From Mobiluncus curtisii subsp. curtisii ATCC 35241 (GTDB lineage: Bacteria; Actinomycetota; Actinomycetes; Actinomycetales; Actinomycetaceae): DNA of 64,000 bases. The notes below the pieces were generated by a model that saw only the letters and a program-made list of their open reading frames with translations, did no database searches and was not told the origin of the DNA. The position numbers were made by a program, and so were the translations under genes. Each line of letters begins with the position of its first letter. Position 1 is the first letter of the stretch. Shown here one piece after another: positions 1 to 9,034 of this stretch. The stretch lies in the NCBI RefSeq assembly GCF_000146285.1, contig NZ_GL385912.1, positions 1,534,336-1,598,335 of the forward strand, in the 5' to 3' direction.

Positions 1-154
1 GAACTACGAGGGTGTGCTGAAGGTAGACGGTGAAGTCGGCATTAAGAAGCAGTACGACCCGCGTTCTTGGGGCAAGGCTGCAGAAGCCGGAATGGCGGCG
101 CGCGTCGTCGAGGCTTGCGAACGTCTGGGGTCTGTCGGCACCAAGATGAAGTAA
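1..154 (+). CDS. fba: Class II fructose-bisphosphate aldolase, C-terminal end (partial)
   Basis: Only the last 50 codons are present. The reading frame enters at base 2 and stops with TAA at 152-154. The visible tail, with YDPRSWGKAAEAGMAARVVE followed by a short end, matches the C-terminus of class II (zinc-dependent) fructose-1,6-bisphosphate aldolases of actinobacteria; the YDPR-W motif is family-typical. The enzyme splits fructose-1,6-bisphosphate into dihydroxyacetone phosphate and glyceraldehyde 3-phosphate in cytoplasmic glycolysis. The catalytic and zinc-binding residues lie upstream of the window, so activity cannot be judged. A strong terminator follows directly, so this gene ends its transcript. 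Confidence 0.85.
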   Translation, partial: NYEGVLKVDGEVGIKKQYDPRSWGKAAEAGMAARVVEACERLGSVGTKMK

Positions 155-170
155 ATTCACTTCTGTTTCC

Positions 171-204
171 GGAGGGGAGCCTGTCCAGGTTCCCCTCCGT
201 TTTT
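171..204 (+). terminator. Rho-independent terminator after fba
   Basis: A hairpin with arms at about 171-183 and 186-198 (GGAGGGGA pairing with TCCCCTCC, extended by CCT/AGG) is followed by a T-run at 200-204. It lies 17 bases after the fba stop codon. Confidence 0.85.
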
Positions 205-263
205 ATCCAGATGATAATTAGTGACAAAGATATTTATACAATCAATTTTGAGGTAACTTTTCC

Positions 264-1562
264 TCAGTCGATGAAAGTTGTCGGTGTTTCATCAACCGGG
301 AAATAAGACAGGGCAATATCAGTAGGACGTTGCCACGATTCTGGGGCACTGAGGAAGCGCAACAAAGAATTCCAAGCAGCACCCTGCAAAGAAGAACCTT
401 CTTTAACAATTGATTCTTGTAAGTCGATTTCCATCCAGTTAGAGCACAGCGCGCGACGGGTAAGTTCATCGCGAAGTGCGTCTTCGTAATAGGGAAGTAA
501 TTTTTTCAGTACTCCGCCCAAGACTATGGTGGTGACATCAACCAGGTTTATGTAGGTGGACAGAGCTCGTCCCAGATATCTCCCACAAAGCCTTACTGTT
601 TCGGTCACTTGGGCGTTGCCCTTGTGTAAGCTCGCAAATAGTTGTTCCCACGGAGCATTTGCGGGTAAGCCTGCTCGTTCCAGAAGGTTCGCTTTATCAA
701 TATACGCGTCCAAACATCCCACTGCTCCACAATCGCAGGGCTTATCTTCATCGCTGACTGCGATGTGTGCAATTTCACCAGCCCATCCATGCAAGCCGGA
801 GGAAACTTTTCCATCTAGTACTAGAGCAGAACCGATTGCGCTATTTTGTGAAATGAAAATAAAGTCGCTGAGCTCATGACCGGTTTTTTGTCGGGCGATA
901 CTTTCTGCTAACGCAGAAAGATTCGCTGTGTTCTGGTAATCAACCGGTACTTCGATATGGAGCTTCGAGCGGAAGTGTTTCTCCAAATCAATGTTTCTCC
1001 ATCCCAAATGAGGTGACATGTGCAAGTTACTGGTTGAGGACGAAATAATTCCCGAAAATCCACAAGTAATCCCGCACAGAGACAAACCCGAGTGTTGTAT
1101 TTGGGAAGTTAACTCGTTCACCATGGTTGCAAGTTTCCCAAGGGTACTTTGAGGCGAGTAGGCGGGTACGTCAACTTGGTCAAATTGTTCGGCAATGATG
1201 TTTCCGCGCAAATCCATCACGCAGGCGCTGATGTAATCTCGACCGACTTCGGCACCTATGCCCCCGTGAGTACGTCTGGCTGGAGTCAACATGATGGAAG
1301 GTCTGCCGGAAGGTCCGACACGGGTAGAGCCTTCCCTAATGATGCCGAAGTCCAGTAGATGTTCTATGAGCCTGGTTACTGTTGAGCGGTTTAGTCCTGT
1401 TTCGTGTGCCAGGTCGGCTCTTGACATGACTTCAGATCCGGTAATGATTCGGTAGGTCAGCAGTTGCAGATTGTGATTACGTAAGGACTCTGCTCGCATG
1501 CCGGGGACTTCGTGATCCGCGGACTGCAAGGATGTGTTTTTTGATTTGGCTGTTCGACTCAA
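264..1562 (-). CDS. ROK family transcriptional regulator (NagC/XylR type)
   Basis: Sugar-responsive repressor, inferred to control the divergent kinase/transporter operon. An N-terminal winged helix-turn-helix (MSRADLAHETGLNRSTVTRL) precedes a ROK domain, which carries the zinc motif CDCGAVGCLDAY and an EIAH segment at the place of the usual ExGH. The start is chosen as TTG at 1562 because GAGGGAG lies 6 bases upstream on the minus strand. ATG at 1592 in the same frame has no ribosome-binding site, and the frame stays open to 1688. The protein would have about 432 residues, close to the usual ROK repressor length of about 400. Inverted repeats between this gene and the kinase could be its operators. 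The ligand is unknown; xylose, xylulose or another pentose is plausible from the neighbours. Confidence 0.85.
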   Translation of the reverse strand: MSRTAKSKNTSLQSADHEVPGMRAESLRNHNLQLLTYRIITGSEVMSRADLAHETGLNRSTVTRLIEHLLDFGIIREGSTRVGPSGRPSIMLTPARRTHGGIGAEVGRDYISACVMDLRGNIIAEQFDQVDVPAYSPQSTLGKLATMVNELTSQIQHSGLSLCGITCGFSGIISSSTSNLHMSPHLGWRNIDLEKHFRSKLHIEVPVDYQNTANLSALAESIARQKTGHELSDFIFISQNSAIGSALVLDGKVSSGLHGWAGEIAHIAVSDEDKPCDCGAVGCLDAYIDKANLLERAGLPANAPWEQLFASLHKGNAQVTETVRLCGRYLGRALSTYINLVDVTTIVLGGVLKKLLPYYEDALRDELTRRALCSNWMEIDLQESIVKEGSSLQGAAWNSLLRFLSAPESWQRPTDIALSYFPVDETPTTFID

Positions 1563-1632
1563 GTTGACTCCCTCGTCATCTGGAACAATCATAACCCAAA
1601 TTAGTCTTTCGTTAGCCTGTTTTGAAAGTATT

Positions 1633-1688
1633 AGTTGCCAGAAGCAACTTAACGCTCTTGATGGATAGAGAATTTTTGCAGTATCCAT
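1633..1688. promoter_or_regulatory. Inverted repeats in the ROK/xylB divergent region
   Basis: Two inverted repeats lie side by side: AGTTGC (1633-1638) with GCAACT (1644-1649), and ATGGATA (1661-1667) with TATCCAT (1682-1688). They sit upstream of the regulator's preferred start and in the region shared with the sugar operon. They are candidates for ROK repressor binding, but no experimental or motif match is claimed. Confidence 0.35.
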
Positions 1689-1777
1689 GAACGAAACAAA
1701 CCCTTTCCCGGGTAGTTGCCCATGAATCAGAGGAAAGTTGAATGAATGCCTCGCATAGAAAAATGTTAAAAAAATGC

Positions 1778-1807
1778 TTGACAGGATTTATTCGATGGTG
1801 CTAATGT
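1778..1807 (+). promoter_or_regulatory. Probable promoter of the xylB-ABC transporter operon
   Basis: A consensus -35 box TTGACA at 1778-1783 is followed after 18 bases by TAATGT at 1802-1807, with a TG dinucleotide just upstream of the -10 box as in extended -10 promoters. The surrounding DNA is AT-rich. The operon start codon is about 65 bases downstream. Confidence 0.55.
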
Positions 1808-1825
1808 GCATAGTGCAACAAAGGT

Positions 1826-1851
1826 GACTCTAAACGGAGAGGTTCAGAGTC
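1826..1851. promoter_or_regulatory. Operator-like imperfect palindrome before xylB
   Basis: Two 11-base arms (1826-1836 and 1841-1851), matching at 9 of 11 positions, flank a 4-base centre. The outer six bases GACTCT/AGAGTC are perfect. It lies between the predicted promoter and the start codon, the usual position for a roadblock operator, and is the best candidate site for the divergent ROK repressor. Confidence 0.45.
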
Positions 1852-1873
1852 TAGTGACACGATGAGGTGGAAC

Positions 1874-3328
1874 GTGAGTAACCGGTTGGTAGCAGGGATA
1901 GATTCCTCGACACAGTCATGCAAAATCATGATTCGTGATGCCGACACGGGTGCGCTGGTGCGTTCTGGAATGGCATTTCATCGTACAGGAACCACAGTTA
2001 ATCCTGCGGTTTGGGTGCGAGCCTTCGACGAAGCGGCACAGCAAGCAGGAGGCTTGGAAGACATCTGCGCTATTTCTGTAGCGGGTCAGCAGCACGGGCT
2101 GGTTACTTTGGACGAGGACGGGGAAGTCGTTCGTGATGCCGTGCTCTGGAACGATACCAGCGCGGGAGCTGATGCCAAGGACTTAATTACAGAGCTAGGG
2201 CAGGGAGACGCTATTGCAGGACGGAAAGCCTGGGTAGCAAAGACGGGTTCGGTACCGGTTTCGTCACTCACCGTCAGTAAGTTGCGTCATCTCGCGGTGA
2301 ACGAACCCGAGAATCTCTCCCGAACCCGTGCAATCGCCCTTCCGCATGACTACCTGACCTGGAAAATCACCAAGAGGAACAAAATCACGGATTTAGTGAC
2401 AGATAGGTCAGATGCATCTGGCACCGGTTATTTTGATCCCGTGGAAAACGTCTACCTACCAGACATTTTGGAGTTAGCCGCAGGCAAAACGGGCACGGAC
2501 CTGATTCTTCCGAAAGTTCTCGGTCCCCATACTCCTGTAGGCGAATTTAGCGTGCAGGGTAAAGAAATGCTTGTAGGTCCCGGAGCTGGGGACAACGCCG
2601 GAGCTGCCCTGGGTCTTGACCAGAAACCTGGTCATGTCATTATTTCTCTGGGGACCTCAGGTGTCGTCTCCCTAGTTTCGAAAAAACCCACCTGTGATGA
2701 AAACGGTGAAGTTACTGGTTTCGCAGATGCGACCGGAAATTACCTCCCGTTAGTGTGCACGCTCAACGCGTCTCGAGTGCTTGATACTACGGCGGCAGCC
2801 TTAGGTGTCAATTATGAGAGATTTTCCGAATTTGCACTGAGTGCGCCTCCAGGGTCTGAAGGTTTGGTGATGGTTCCTTATCTCACCGGCGAACGCACTC
2901 CGAATGCGCCGTTAGCTACCGGCTCTCTCTTGGGCATTCGAGGGGATAACTTGACCGCGTCGAATATAGCTCGAGCTGCAGTTGAAGGGATGCTGTGTCT
3001 AGTGGGATACGGTCTCGAAATCTTCAAGAGATTAGGCGTGGAAGTCAACGCAGTTTCCCTCATTGGAGGCGGGGCAAAGTCCGAGGCAGTGAGACGTATT
3101 GCTCCGTCTGTCTTAGGGGTGAAGGTGACTATACCGGAGATTGGAGAATATGTGGCCGATGGCGCCGCGCGCCAGGCTGCATGGGTTCTAAACGGAGGAA
3201 CTCGTCCGCCTGTCTGGTCACCCCGGCTGACCTCCTCATACACCGCGCAATCGCAACCTTTTATTATGGAACGCTATCAAGAAGTTAATGGCCTTTTTGC
3301 CGATACGACACAGTTAGAATTGGAGTAA
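1874..3328 (+). CDS. xylB: Xylulokinase (FGGY family carbohydrate kinase)
   Basis: Phosphorylates D-xylulose, or a close ketopentose, with ATP for entry into the pentose phosphate pathway. The N-terminal phosphate-binding motif GIDSSTQSCK is present. Xylulokinase-type motifs follow: VAGQQHGLVTLD, LWNDTSA, PHDYLTWKIT and TDRSDASGTGYFD. The C-terminal FGGY signature region includes the GGGAKSE segment. The length of about 484 residues is normal. GTG at 1874 is chosen because AGG lies 6 bases upstream; ATG at 1862 in the same frame is the alternative and has no clear site. The gene starts an operon with three ABC transporter genes. No xylose isomerase is in the window, so the exact sugar is uncertain. 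Confidence 0.85.
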   Translation: MSNRLVAGIDSSTQSCKIMIRDADTGALVRSGMAFHRTGTTVNPAVWVRAFDEAAQQAGGLEDICAISVAGQQHGLVTLDEDGEVVRDAVLWNDTSAGADAKDLITELGQGDAIAGRKAWVAKTGSVPVSSLTVSKLRHLAVNEPENLSRTRAIALPHDYLTWKITKRNKITDLVTDRSDASGTGYFDPVENVYLPDILELAAGKTGTDLILPKVLGPHTPVGEFSVQGKEMLVGPGAGDNAGAALGLDQKPGHVIISLGTSGVVSLVSKKPTCDENGEVTGFADATGNYLPLVCTLNASRVLDTTAAALGVNYERFSEFALSAPPGSEGLVMVPYLTGERTPNAPLATGSLLGIRGDNLTASNIARAAVEGMLCLVGYGLEIFKRLGVEVNAVSLIGGGAKSEAVRRIAPSVLGVKVTIPEIGEYVADGAARQAAWVLNGGTRPPVWSPRLTSSYTAQSQPFIMERYQEVNGLFADTTQLELE

Positions 3329-3333
3329 GCGAG

Positions 3334-4410
3334 ATGAAAGATTTTCGTCTACCGCAAGAGCTGGGAGTTGCCGGAGTGGTCCTGGCTGTAGGTATCATCA
3401 TGGGTGTTATCTCCCCAGCTTTTCGCACCTTAGATAACCTTGAAGTACTATTTCTCAATGGCTCTGTGGTGTTGTTTTTGGCCTTGGGTCAGACTTTTGT
3501 ACTGCTAACAGGTGGTATCGACCTATCTGTGGGGTCCAACATCGCTTTGACCGGAGTGATTGCTGCATTAACGATGCAATCCGGTGTTCCTTGGTGGGCA
3601 GCAGCCCTCATCGCCTTACTTGTGGGTGTTGTCGTGGGACTGTTCAACGGGGCAATGGTGTATTGGGGCAAGATGCCGCCTTTTATCGTCACTTTCGCGA
3701 CTTTTGGCATTTCGGCATCGATTCCAAAGATTCTCACGGATGCGAAATCTGTTACTGTTTCGGATCCCATGTTTGCGATTTTCGGTCGCGGGAGTCTATT
3801 CGGAATCCCGATACCTGTAGTTATGGTCTTAATTGCAGCTGTCCTTTGTGCATTATTCCTTCGACACAGCGCCACTGGGGTACACATCTATGCAGTTGGC
3901 GGTAATCCGGCAACATCTCGATTGGCTGGTATCAACGTTGCCAAGATTACAGTCCTGGTTTACGTAATTTCCGGTGTGACCGCAGCCTGTGGTGGCATTA
4001 TCACCGCTTCGCGGCTGATGGTGGGATATCCCACAGCAGGTTCTGGAACTGAACAGTTCTATTCAATCGCATCAGCTGTGGTTGGCGGGGTTTCACTATT
4101 TGGTGGGATTGGCTCAATTCCTGGCGCTTTTCTGGGGGCGCTGCTCATTGCCGAAGTCTCAAACGGTATGAATGTCATTGGCGTATCTTCCTATTGGCAA
4201 CCTCTGGTCATTGGCGTAATTATCTTGATTGGTGTGCTCATTGATACAAATCGCAAGGGCTTTTCGATGCGCCGTTTGCTTCAGCATTTTACGAAAACTA
4301 CTGACTCTGCAATTGATTCAGATTCTCCTACGCAAGGAGACGAAACGCTTGGACACTCAACGAGTGTAAAAGATGATCAAAAAATACAACCCTCACTGAA
4401 AGAAGGATAG
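3334..4410 (+). CDS. Sugar ABC transporter permease (RbsC/XylH type)
   Basis: Inner-membrane channel subunit of a CUT2-family sugar importer. The 358-residue protein is strongly hydrophobic, with about eight or more membrane segments. It carries the family pattern LTGGIDLSVGS near residue 60 and the loop MPPFIVTFATFG, both typical of ribose/xylose permeases. It starts 5 bases after the kinase stop codon, with GGAG just upstream, and its stop is 2 bases before the next start, so the three genes are translationally packed. The last 45 residues are hydrophilic, charged and longer than in E. coli RbsC. Confidence 0.88.
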   Translation: MKDFRLPQELGVAGVVLAVGIIMGVISPAFRTLDNLEVLFLNGSVVLFLALGQTFVLLTGGIDLSVGSNIALTGVIAALTMQSGVPWWAAALIALLVGVVVGLFNGAMVYWGKMPPFIVTFATFGISASIPKILTDAKSVTVSDPMFAIFGRGSLFGIPIPVVMVLIAAVLCALFLRHSATGVHIYAVGGNPATSRLAGINVAKITVLVYVISGVTAACGGIITASRLMVGYPTAGSGTEQFYSIASAVVGGVSLFGGIGSIPGAFLGALLIAEVSNGMNVIGVSSYWQPLVIGVIILIGVLIDTNRKGFSMRRLLQHFTKTTDSAIDSDSPTQGDETLGHSTSVKDDQKIQPSLKEG

Positions 4411-4412
4411 AA

Positions 4413-5414
4413 ATGAAAAAAATTCTTGCAACCATAGGCGCGGGTGCGCTTGCTGCCTTCGCCCTATCCGCCTGCGGCAATGCGCTGGATACCGGGACTT
4501 CCGGAAGTCCTGGAAAGGATAATGGAGCAGCATCCATTCCGGAAGCCTGTAAGGGAGACAATCCCTATTTGGCTGTACTATTGCCCAACCAGACGAATCC
4601 CTACTATGTAGCCATGAAGGAAGGCTTTGAAGACGAAGGCTCCAAGAATGGATTCAAAGTCGAAGTTCAAATTGCTAATGATGACGATGCCAATCAGCTG
4701 GCTCAAGCCCAGGCTATGCTGGGTAAGAATCCCTGTGCCTTGGCGTTGAACCCGGTTAAATCTGAACCTGCAGCTGCTATTGTCAAGGCCGCAAACGACA
4801 AGGGTGTCCCGGTGTTTACCGTCAATATCTCGGCTGATCCCGATGCTTTGAAAGCACAAGGTGCATCGGTAGTTCAATACCTAGGAGCTGATAACGCGGC
4901 TGGTGGGGCTCAGATGGCTGAGCAGATTATGAAAGACCTGGGTGCTGACACTGCAATGGAAATTGGTTTTGTCACCGAACCTGATGAGGTTGTAGTGGTA
5001 GAACGTGACGAAGGTTTCAAGAAGGCTATTGCAAAGAATCCCAATGCCAAGGTGGTAGCTGAAGTCGATGGCAATGTTAAGCTCACAGACGCGTTAAATG
5101 TGACTTCTGAGATGTTGCAGGGGCACCCTGGAATCAGCGTAATCTTTGCATCTACTGGTCCCGCTGCACAAGGTGCCGTGGAGGCGGTTAAAGCCTCGGG
5201 GAAGGATATTAAGGTTTACGGTTTTTGCGCCTCGGAAATGCAGACAAACGACGCCTATCCCGCCTGTGTAGCACAGGAACCAGAAGACTATGGTCGTCGT
5301 ACCGTACAGCAGATTAAGACTTATATAGGTGGAGATAAGGTGGAAGATAACATTCTTCGACCCCTGAAACTGTTCACTAAGGGTCAAACACCCGCTCCCG
5401 GGGAAGTCGGCTAA
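4413..5414 (+). CDS. Sugar ABC transporter substrate-binding lipoprotein
   Basis: Extracellular solute receptor of the importer. A lipoprotein signal peptide with lipobox LSAC puts the acylated cysteine near residue 21. The mature part is a periplasmic-binding-protein type I fold (RbsB/XylF class) with the opening NQTNPYYVAMKEGFED. At 333 residues it has the normal length. It sits between permease and ATPase genes, an order that differs from the common rbs order. GAAGGA lies upstream of the start. A pentose or related monosaccharide is the likely ligand, inferred from the co-transcribed kinase. Confidence 0.88.
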   Translation: MKKILATIGAGALAAFALSACGNALDTGTSGSPGKDNGAASIPEACKGDNPYLAVLLPNQTNPYYVAMKEGFEDEGSKNGFKVEVQIANDDDANQLAQAQAMLGKNPCALALNPVKSEPAAAIVKAANDKGVPVFTVNISADPDALKAQGASVVQYLGADNAAGGAQMAEQIMKDLGADTAMEIGFVTEPDEVVVVERDEGFKKAIAKNPNAKVVAEVDGNVKLTDALNVTSEMLQGHPGISVIFASTGPAAQGAVEAVKASGKDIKVYGFCASEMQTNDAYPACVAQEPEDYGRRTVQQIKTYIGGDKVEDNILRPLKLFTKGQTPAPGEVG

Positions 5415-5463
5415 TTAATAACCAATCAGTAAACCTTCATCGAGAAGGAAGGAGACGCCTGCG

Positions 5464-6996
5464 ATGATGGAAGTATTTGAAGCAAGAAATATTGCGAAAT
5501 ATTATTCTTCGGTGCCTGCTCTCGCAGGCGTCTCTATCAAAATTCACCCCGGTGAAATTGTCGGCTTAGTGGGTCACAATGGCGCCGGCAAATCTACCCT
5601 GTTGAAAGTCCTTTCGGGGGCTCACGGTGCAGATGGCGGGGAAGTGCTGATTGACGGTACAGAAGTTAACTTTGCTTCACCAGCAGATGCCCTAGCTAAG
5701 GGCGTGGGAACCGTCTACCAAGAGCTGTCACTGTTGCCGAATCTGACGGTTGCGCAAAATGTGTTTTTGGGAAGAGAAAAGTCTGATTGGAAAGGACTAA
5801 AAAAGGAGGAAATGCGCAACCAGGCAAAAGAGCTGGTAAAGAGTTTCGGCATCGACGTAAACGTTGATGCGCCCCTGGGGCATTATGCTGTGGCAACTCG
5901 CCAGCTTTTGGAGATTGCTGTTGCTACGTCTAAAAATATCAAATACTTACTTTTAGACGAGCCAACGACCTCTCTGGAAGGCGAACAGGTTGATTCGCTT
6001 TTGAAATACATTAAAAACCTGGCAGAAACGTCCAATATCGGTGTACTAATCGTCGACCATAAGCTTGATGAGTTATATCGGATTTGTGACAGAATTGTTG
6101 CTTTAGTTGACGGAAAAGTTCGCATTGATGGTAATGTAAATGAAGTTTCTCATGAAGACGTGGTGGTGGCTATTGCCGGGGAAGACGTATCGAGTCTTCT
6201 TGATTCAGAGCCAAAGAGAGATGCTGTATCTGTGCCCACTTCAGAAACGTCGAAAGTACAGGGGCGCGGTGAGCCGTTAGTACAGGTGAGGAATCTTCGT
6301 TCTGCAGCATTAAAAGGCGTTAATCTTGATATCTATCCTGGAGAAGTGCTTGGTATTTATGGTCTAATTGGTTCGGGGAGAACAGAATTCCTCCGCGCGC
6401 TGGGCACATTGCATCCAATCGAAAGCGGAAGTATTTCTGTTCAAGGTAAATCTTTTAAAGGATATAAACCTGTTGACTCATTAAAAGCAGGTTTGGTCTA
6501 TGTTACTGAAGAAAGAAAAATGGACGGTATAGTTCCGCAACTATCACCAATAGTAAATACCTCATTACCTGTTACGAAAAAATTTAGCAAACTTACTTGG
6601 TTAAGTTTGAAAAAAATGGATTCTACGATGCAGAAGATACTCGCTAGGCTCCAAATTCGAGGTAATCTTCAGGGGCCTGTGGTCAGCCTCTCGGGCGGAA
6701 ACCAACAGAAAGTTTTGTTGGGACGAGCTATTGCGTTAAATCCGAAGCTACTGATGCTTGATGAGCCCACTAAAGGTGTAGACATTGGCGCCAAAGGAGA
6801 GATCCACCGCATATTTAAGGATATGGCGCATCAAGAGCAGGTAGCCGTGGTTGTAGTTTCTTCGGAAGAAGAAGAAATCCTTGAAGTCTCTGACCGCGTA
6901 TGTGTCTTTGCGCAAGGACGCAATATCTGTGAACCAGAGGACGTCGCGAATTTCAGCGTACAAAGGTTGCGTAAGCTGGCTTGGTCAAAAGACTAA
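5464..6996 (+). CDS. Sugar ABC transporter ATPase, two nucleotide-binding domains (RbsA/XylG type)
   Basis: Energy-coupling subunit of the CUT2 importer. The first ABC domain has Walker A GHNGAGKST and Walker B LLLDEPTTSL. The second starts near residue 270 with the degenerate Walker A GLIGSGRTE usual for this family, and has signature LSGGNQQKVLLGRAI and Walker B LMLDEPTKGVD. The 510-residue length is normal. GGAAGGAGA lies upstream. Bases 6300-6700 are clearly richer in A and T than the rest of the window, which may reflect relaxed codon use or acquisition. The gene ends close to, and convergent with, the SDR gene. Confidence 0.9.
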   Translation: MMEVFEARNIAKYYSSVPALAGVSIKIHPGEIVGLVGHNGAGKSTLLKVLSGAHGADGGEVLIDGTEVNFASPADALAKGVGTVYQELSLLPNLTVAQNVFLGREKSDWKGLKKEEMRNQAKELVKSFGIDVNVDAPLGHYAVATRQLLEIAVATSKNIKYLLLDEPTTSLEGEQVDSLLKYIKNLAETSNIGVLIVDHKLDELYRICDRIVALVDGKVRIDGNVNEVSHEDVVVAIAGEDVSSLLDSEPKRDAVSVPTSETSKVQGRGEPLVQVRNLRSAALKGVNLDIYPGEVLGIYGLIGSGRTEFLRALGTLHPIESGSISVQGKSFKGYKPVDSLKAGLVYVTEERKMDGIVPQLSPIVNTSLPVTKKFSKLTWLSLKKMDSTMQKILARLQIRGNLQGPVVSLSGGNQQKVLLGRAIALNPKLLMLDEPTKGVDIGAKGEIHRIFKDMAHQEQVAVVVVSSEEEEILEVSDRVCVFAQGRNICEPEDVANFSVQRLRKLAWSKD

Positions 6997-7016
6997 ACAC
7001 TCTAAAATTGCGGCAC

Positions 7017-7868
7017 TCAGAGTGCCCGGGAGAACAGGCGGGAGTTGAACAGGGTACGTATCAGCCAGCGGGGAGCTAGGCGTGCGCCTGCCATCGCAAT
7101 TTTGTACCGAACGGTCGGGGTGACCAGGACGCGGCGACGGCGGGCTGCTTCGATGGCAGCGGTGATGACCGCTTCGGGACTGATGAATCCGTATTCAGGC
7201 CAGACTGAGGCGTTCATCTGGGCTGATTGGTGAAACTCAGTTTTCATTAGACCAGGTGCCAGGGCGGTAACGGATACGCCGGTGCCGCGCAGTTCAGTGG
7301 AAACTGACTCGCTAAAGAAACGCACCCACGTCTTTATCGCCGCGTAGGTGCCCATAGCGGTGTATGCCGTGGCGGACGAGACGTTGATAATTGCTCCGCC
7401 TCCAGAGACTTTTCCAATCGCGGGTCGCCCGATTAGCATTTGTAACAGACGTTCCACTTTTCCAGGTTTGTGGCGATGAGTTCGCAACCTCATTGCTCGG
7501 GCGCCCTCAAACGTCAGTCGACACAATGCCCGCACCATTACCTCTAGAGCATTGTCCTCGCGTTCCCACTGACCGCCCACAAAGTTTTGTCCCAGGCCAA
7601 AACCCGCGTTGTTGACCAGCACCGCAATCGGGCGGGAATCATCACGGAGACGACGAATGACCGCGTCCTGACCGGTCTTGGTGGACAAATCTTGAGCCAA
7701 GACCTCCGTTTCAACGCCCAAAGTGGCGTGAATCCGCTGCGCCAAAGCCTGCAAACGTTCTTGACGTCTGGCGACCAGCACGACGTTGAGCGGTTCGGCA
7801 GCCAACTGCCAAGCAAACTCTTCGCCTAAACCGCTGGAAGCTCCCGTAATCAGCGCCCATTTCACCAC
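7017..7868 (-). CDS. SDR family NAD(P)-dependent oxidoreductase
   Basis: Short-chain dehydrogenase/reductase with a complete classical motif set: cofactor motif TGASSGLGEE near the N-terminus, NNAGFG, an active-site serine in the NVSSATAY segment and the catalytic YAAIK pair. At 283 residues it is in the usual range, with a C-terminal arginine-rich stretch and a hydrophobic end. The substrate is unknown; the sequence resembles the DltE/YqjQ-like group of uncharacterised SDRs. Two adjacent GTG codons (7868 and 7865) can serve as the start. It is divergent from the HAD gene and convergent with the sugar operon. Confidence 0.85.
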   Translation of the reverse strand: MVKWALITGASSGLGEEFAWQLAAEPLNVVLVARRQERLQALAQRIHATLGVETEVLAQDLSTKTGQDAVIRRLRDDSRPIAVLVNNAGFGLGQNFVGGQWEREDNALEVMVRALCRLTFEGARAMRLRTHRHKPGKVERLLQMLIGRPAIGKVSGGGAIINVSSATAYTAMGTYAAIKTWVRFFSESVSTELRGTGVSVTALAPGLMKTEFHQSAQMNASVWPEYGFISPEAVITAAIEAARRRRVLVTPTVRYKIAMAGARLAPRWLIRTLFNSRLFSRAL

Positions 7869-8034
7869 AAAAAATCACCCAATCATTGCAATAAATTCAT
7901 CTATTGCATAACCTTATTAGTGAACGTTTGAGTTGCCAAAGCCGGTGCGTCCGGTAGTCTTTGCCGGTGTTGCGGCGTTTGGATTCTGTCGTCACCCCAG
8001 ATTCTGGGGACCGAAGGAATATGAGGGAAACACA

Positions 8035-8895
8035 TTGAAAAGCCACACAGCTGACAAACTTGAAGCGATGATGGACGCGACTTTCGGCACGAAAGAGGAA
8101 CGGGAAAAGGAAATCACTCCAGTTATGAAACCTATCAAGTACTGGCTCACCGACATGGACGGCGTATTGGTACACGAAACTAAAGCGATTCCGGGGGCAG
8201 CGGAGTTCCTGCAAGCCCTGCGGGACAAGGGTAGGGAATACCTGGTGTTGACCAATAACTCCGTCTTTACCCCTCGTGACCTCTCCGCGCGCTTAGAGGC
8301 CTCCGGGCTGGAGGTTCCCGAAGAACGTATCTGGACTTCCGCGTTGGCGACCGCCTCTTTCCTGAAAACCCAGTCCCCGAAATCTAGCGCCTATGTGGTG
8401 GGCGAAGCCGGTTTAACCACCGCCCTGTACCAGGCTGGCTATGTCATGACCTCCACAAATCCGGAATATGTGGTGTTGGGTGAGACGCGTTCCTACTCTT
8501 TTGATCAGATTGCAACCGCGGTGCAGCTCATCAGCAAGGGCGCCAAGTTTATCGCCACAAATCCTGACAAGACCGGTCCCACCAAGGACGGTCCCATTCC
8601 TGCCACCGGCGCAGTTGCCGCCATGATTACGGCTGCCACCGGCAAGAATCCGTACTTCATTGGCAAACCCAACCCGGTTATGTTCCGCACCGGCTTAAAC
8701 AAGATTGGCGCGCACTCCGAAGAAACCGCCATGATTGGTGATCGGATGGAGACGGATATGCTGGCAGGGGTAGAGTCTGGCTTGCATACGTTCCTGGTGC
8801 TGACCGGCTCCACGCATCGTGAACACATCACTGATTTTTCATATCGACCTAACGAAGTCGTGGACTCGATTGCTGACATCATCGCGCGAGTGTAG
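8035..8895 (+). CDS. HAD-IIA family phosphatase (NagD-like)
   Basis: Haloacid-dehalogenase-type hydrolase of subclass IIA, acting on sugar phosphates or nucleotides such as 4-nitrophenyl phosphate or UMP. Motif I is LTDMDGVLVHE. Class IIA features LVLTNNS and GKPNPVMF are present, and motif III is GDRMETDMLAG. The TTG at 8035 is taken as start because GAGGGA lies 6 bases upstream. ATG at 8125, directly before the catalytic domain, has no ribosome-binding site, and the same frame extends up to 7933 without an RBS. This gives a 30-residue N-terminal extension rich in charged residues. Confidence 0.82.
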   Translation: MKSHTADKLEAMMDATFGTKEEREKEITPVMKPIKYWLTDMDGVLVHETKAIPGAAEFLQALRDKGREYLVLTNNSVFTPRDLSARLEASGLEVPEERIWTSALATASFLKTQSPKSSAYVVGEAGLTTALYQAGYVMTSTNPEYVVLGETRSYSFDQIATAVQLISKGAKFIATNPDKTGPTKDGPIPATGAVAAMITAATGKNPYFIGKPNPVMFRTGLNKIGAHSEETAMIGDRMETDMLAGVESGLHTFLVLTGSTHREHITDFSYRPNEVVDSIADIIARV

Positions 8896-9034
8896 CCTCA
8901 CGGGGCGAGTCGTCCACGATTGATAGTTGGCGCGCGTTTAAGCTCTCGCAAAGGCTGCCCGAATTCAGTTATCCTTGCCCAGGAAAAACGGGAATTCGAT
9001 AGACTGGGAAACGCTGATTTGTAGGGAGGTTACG

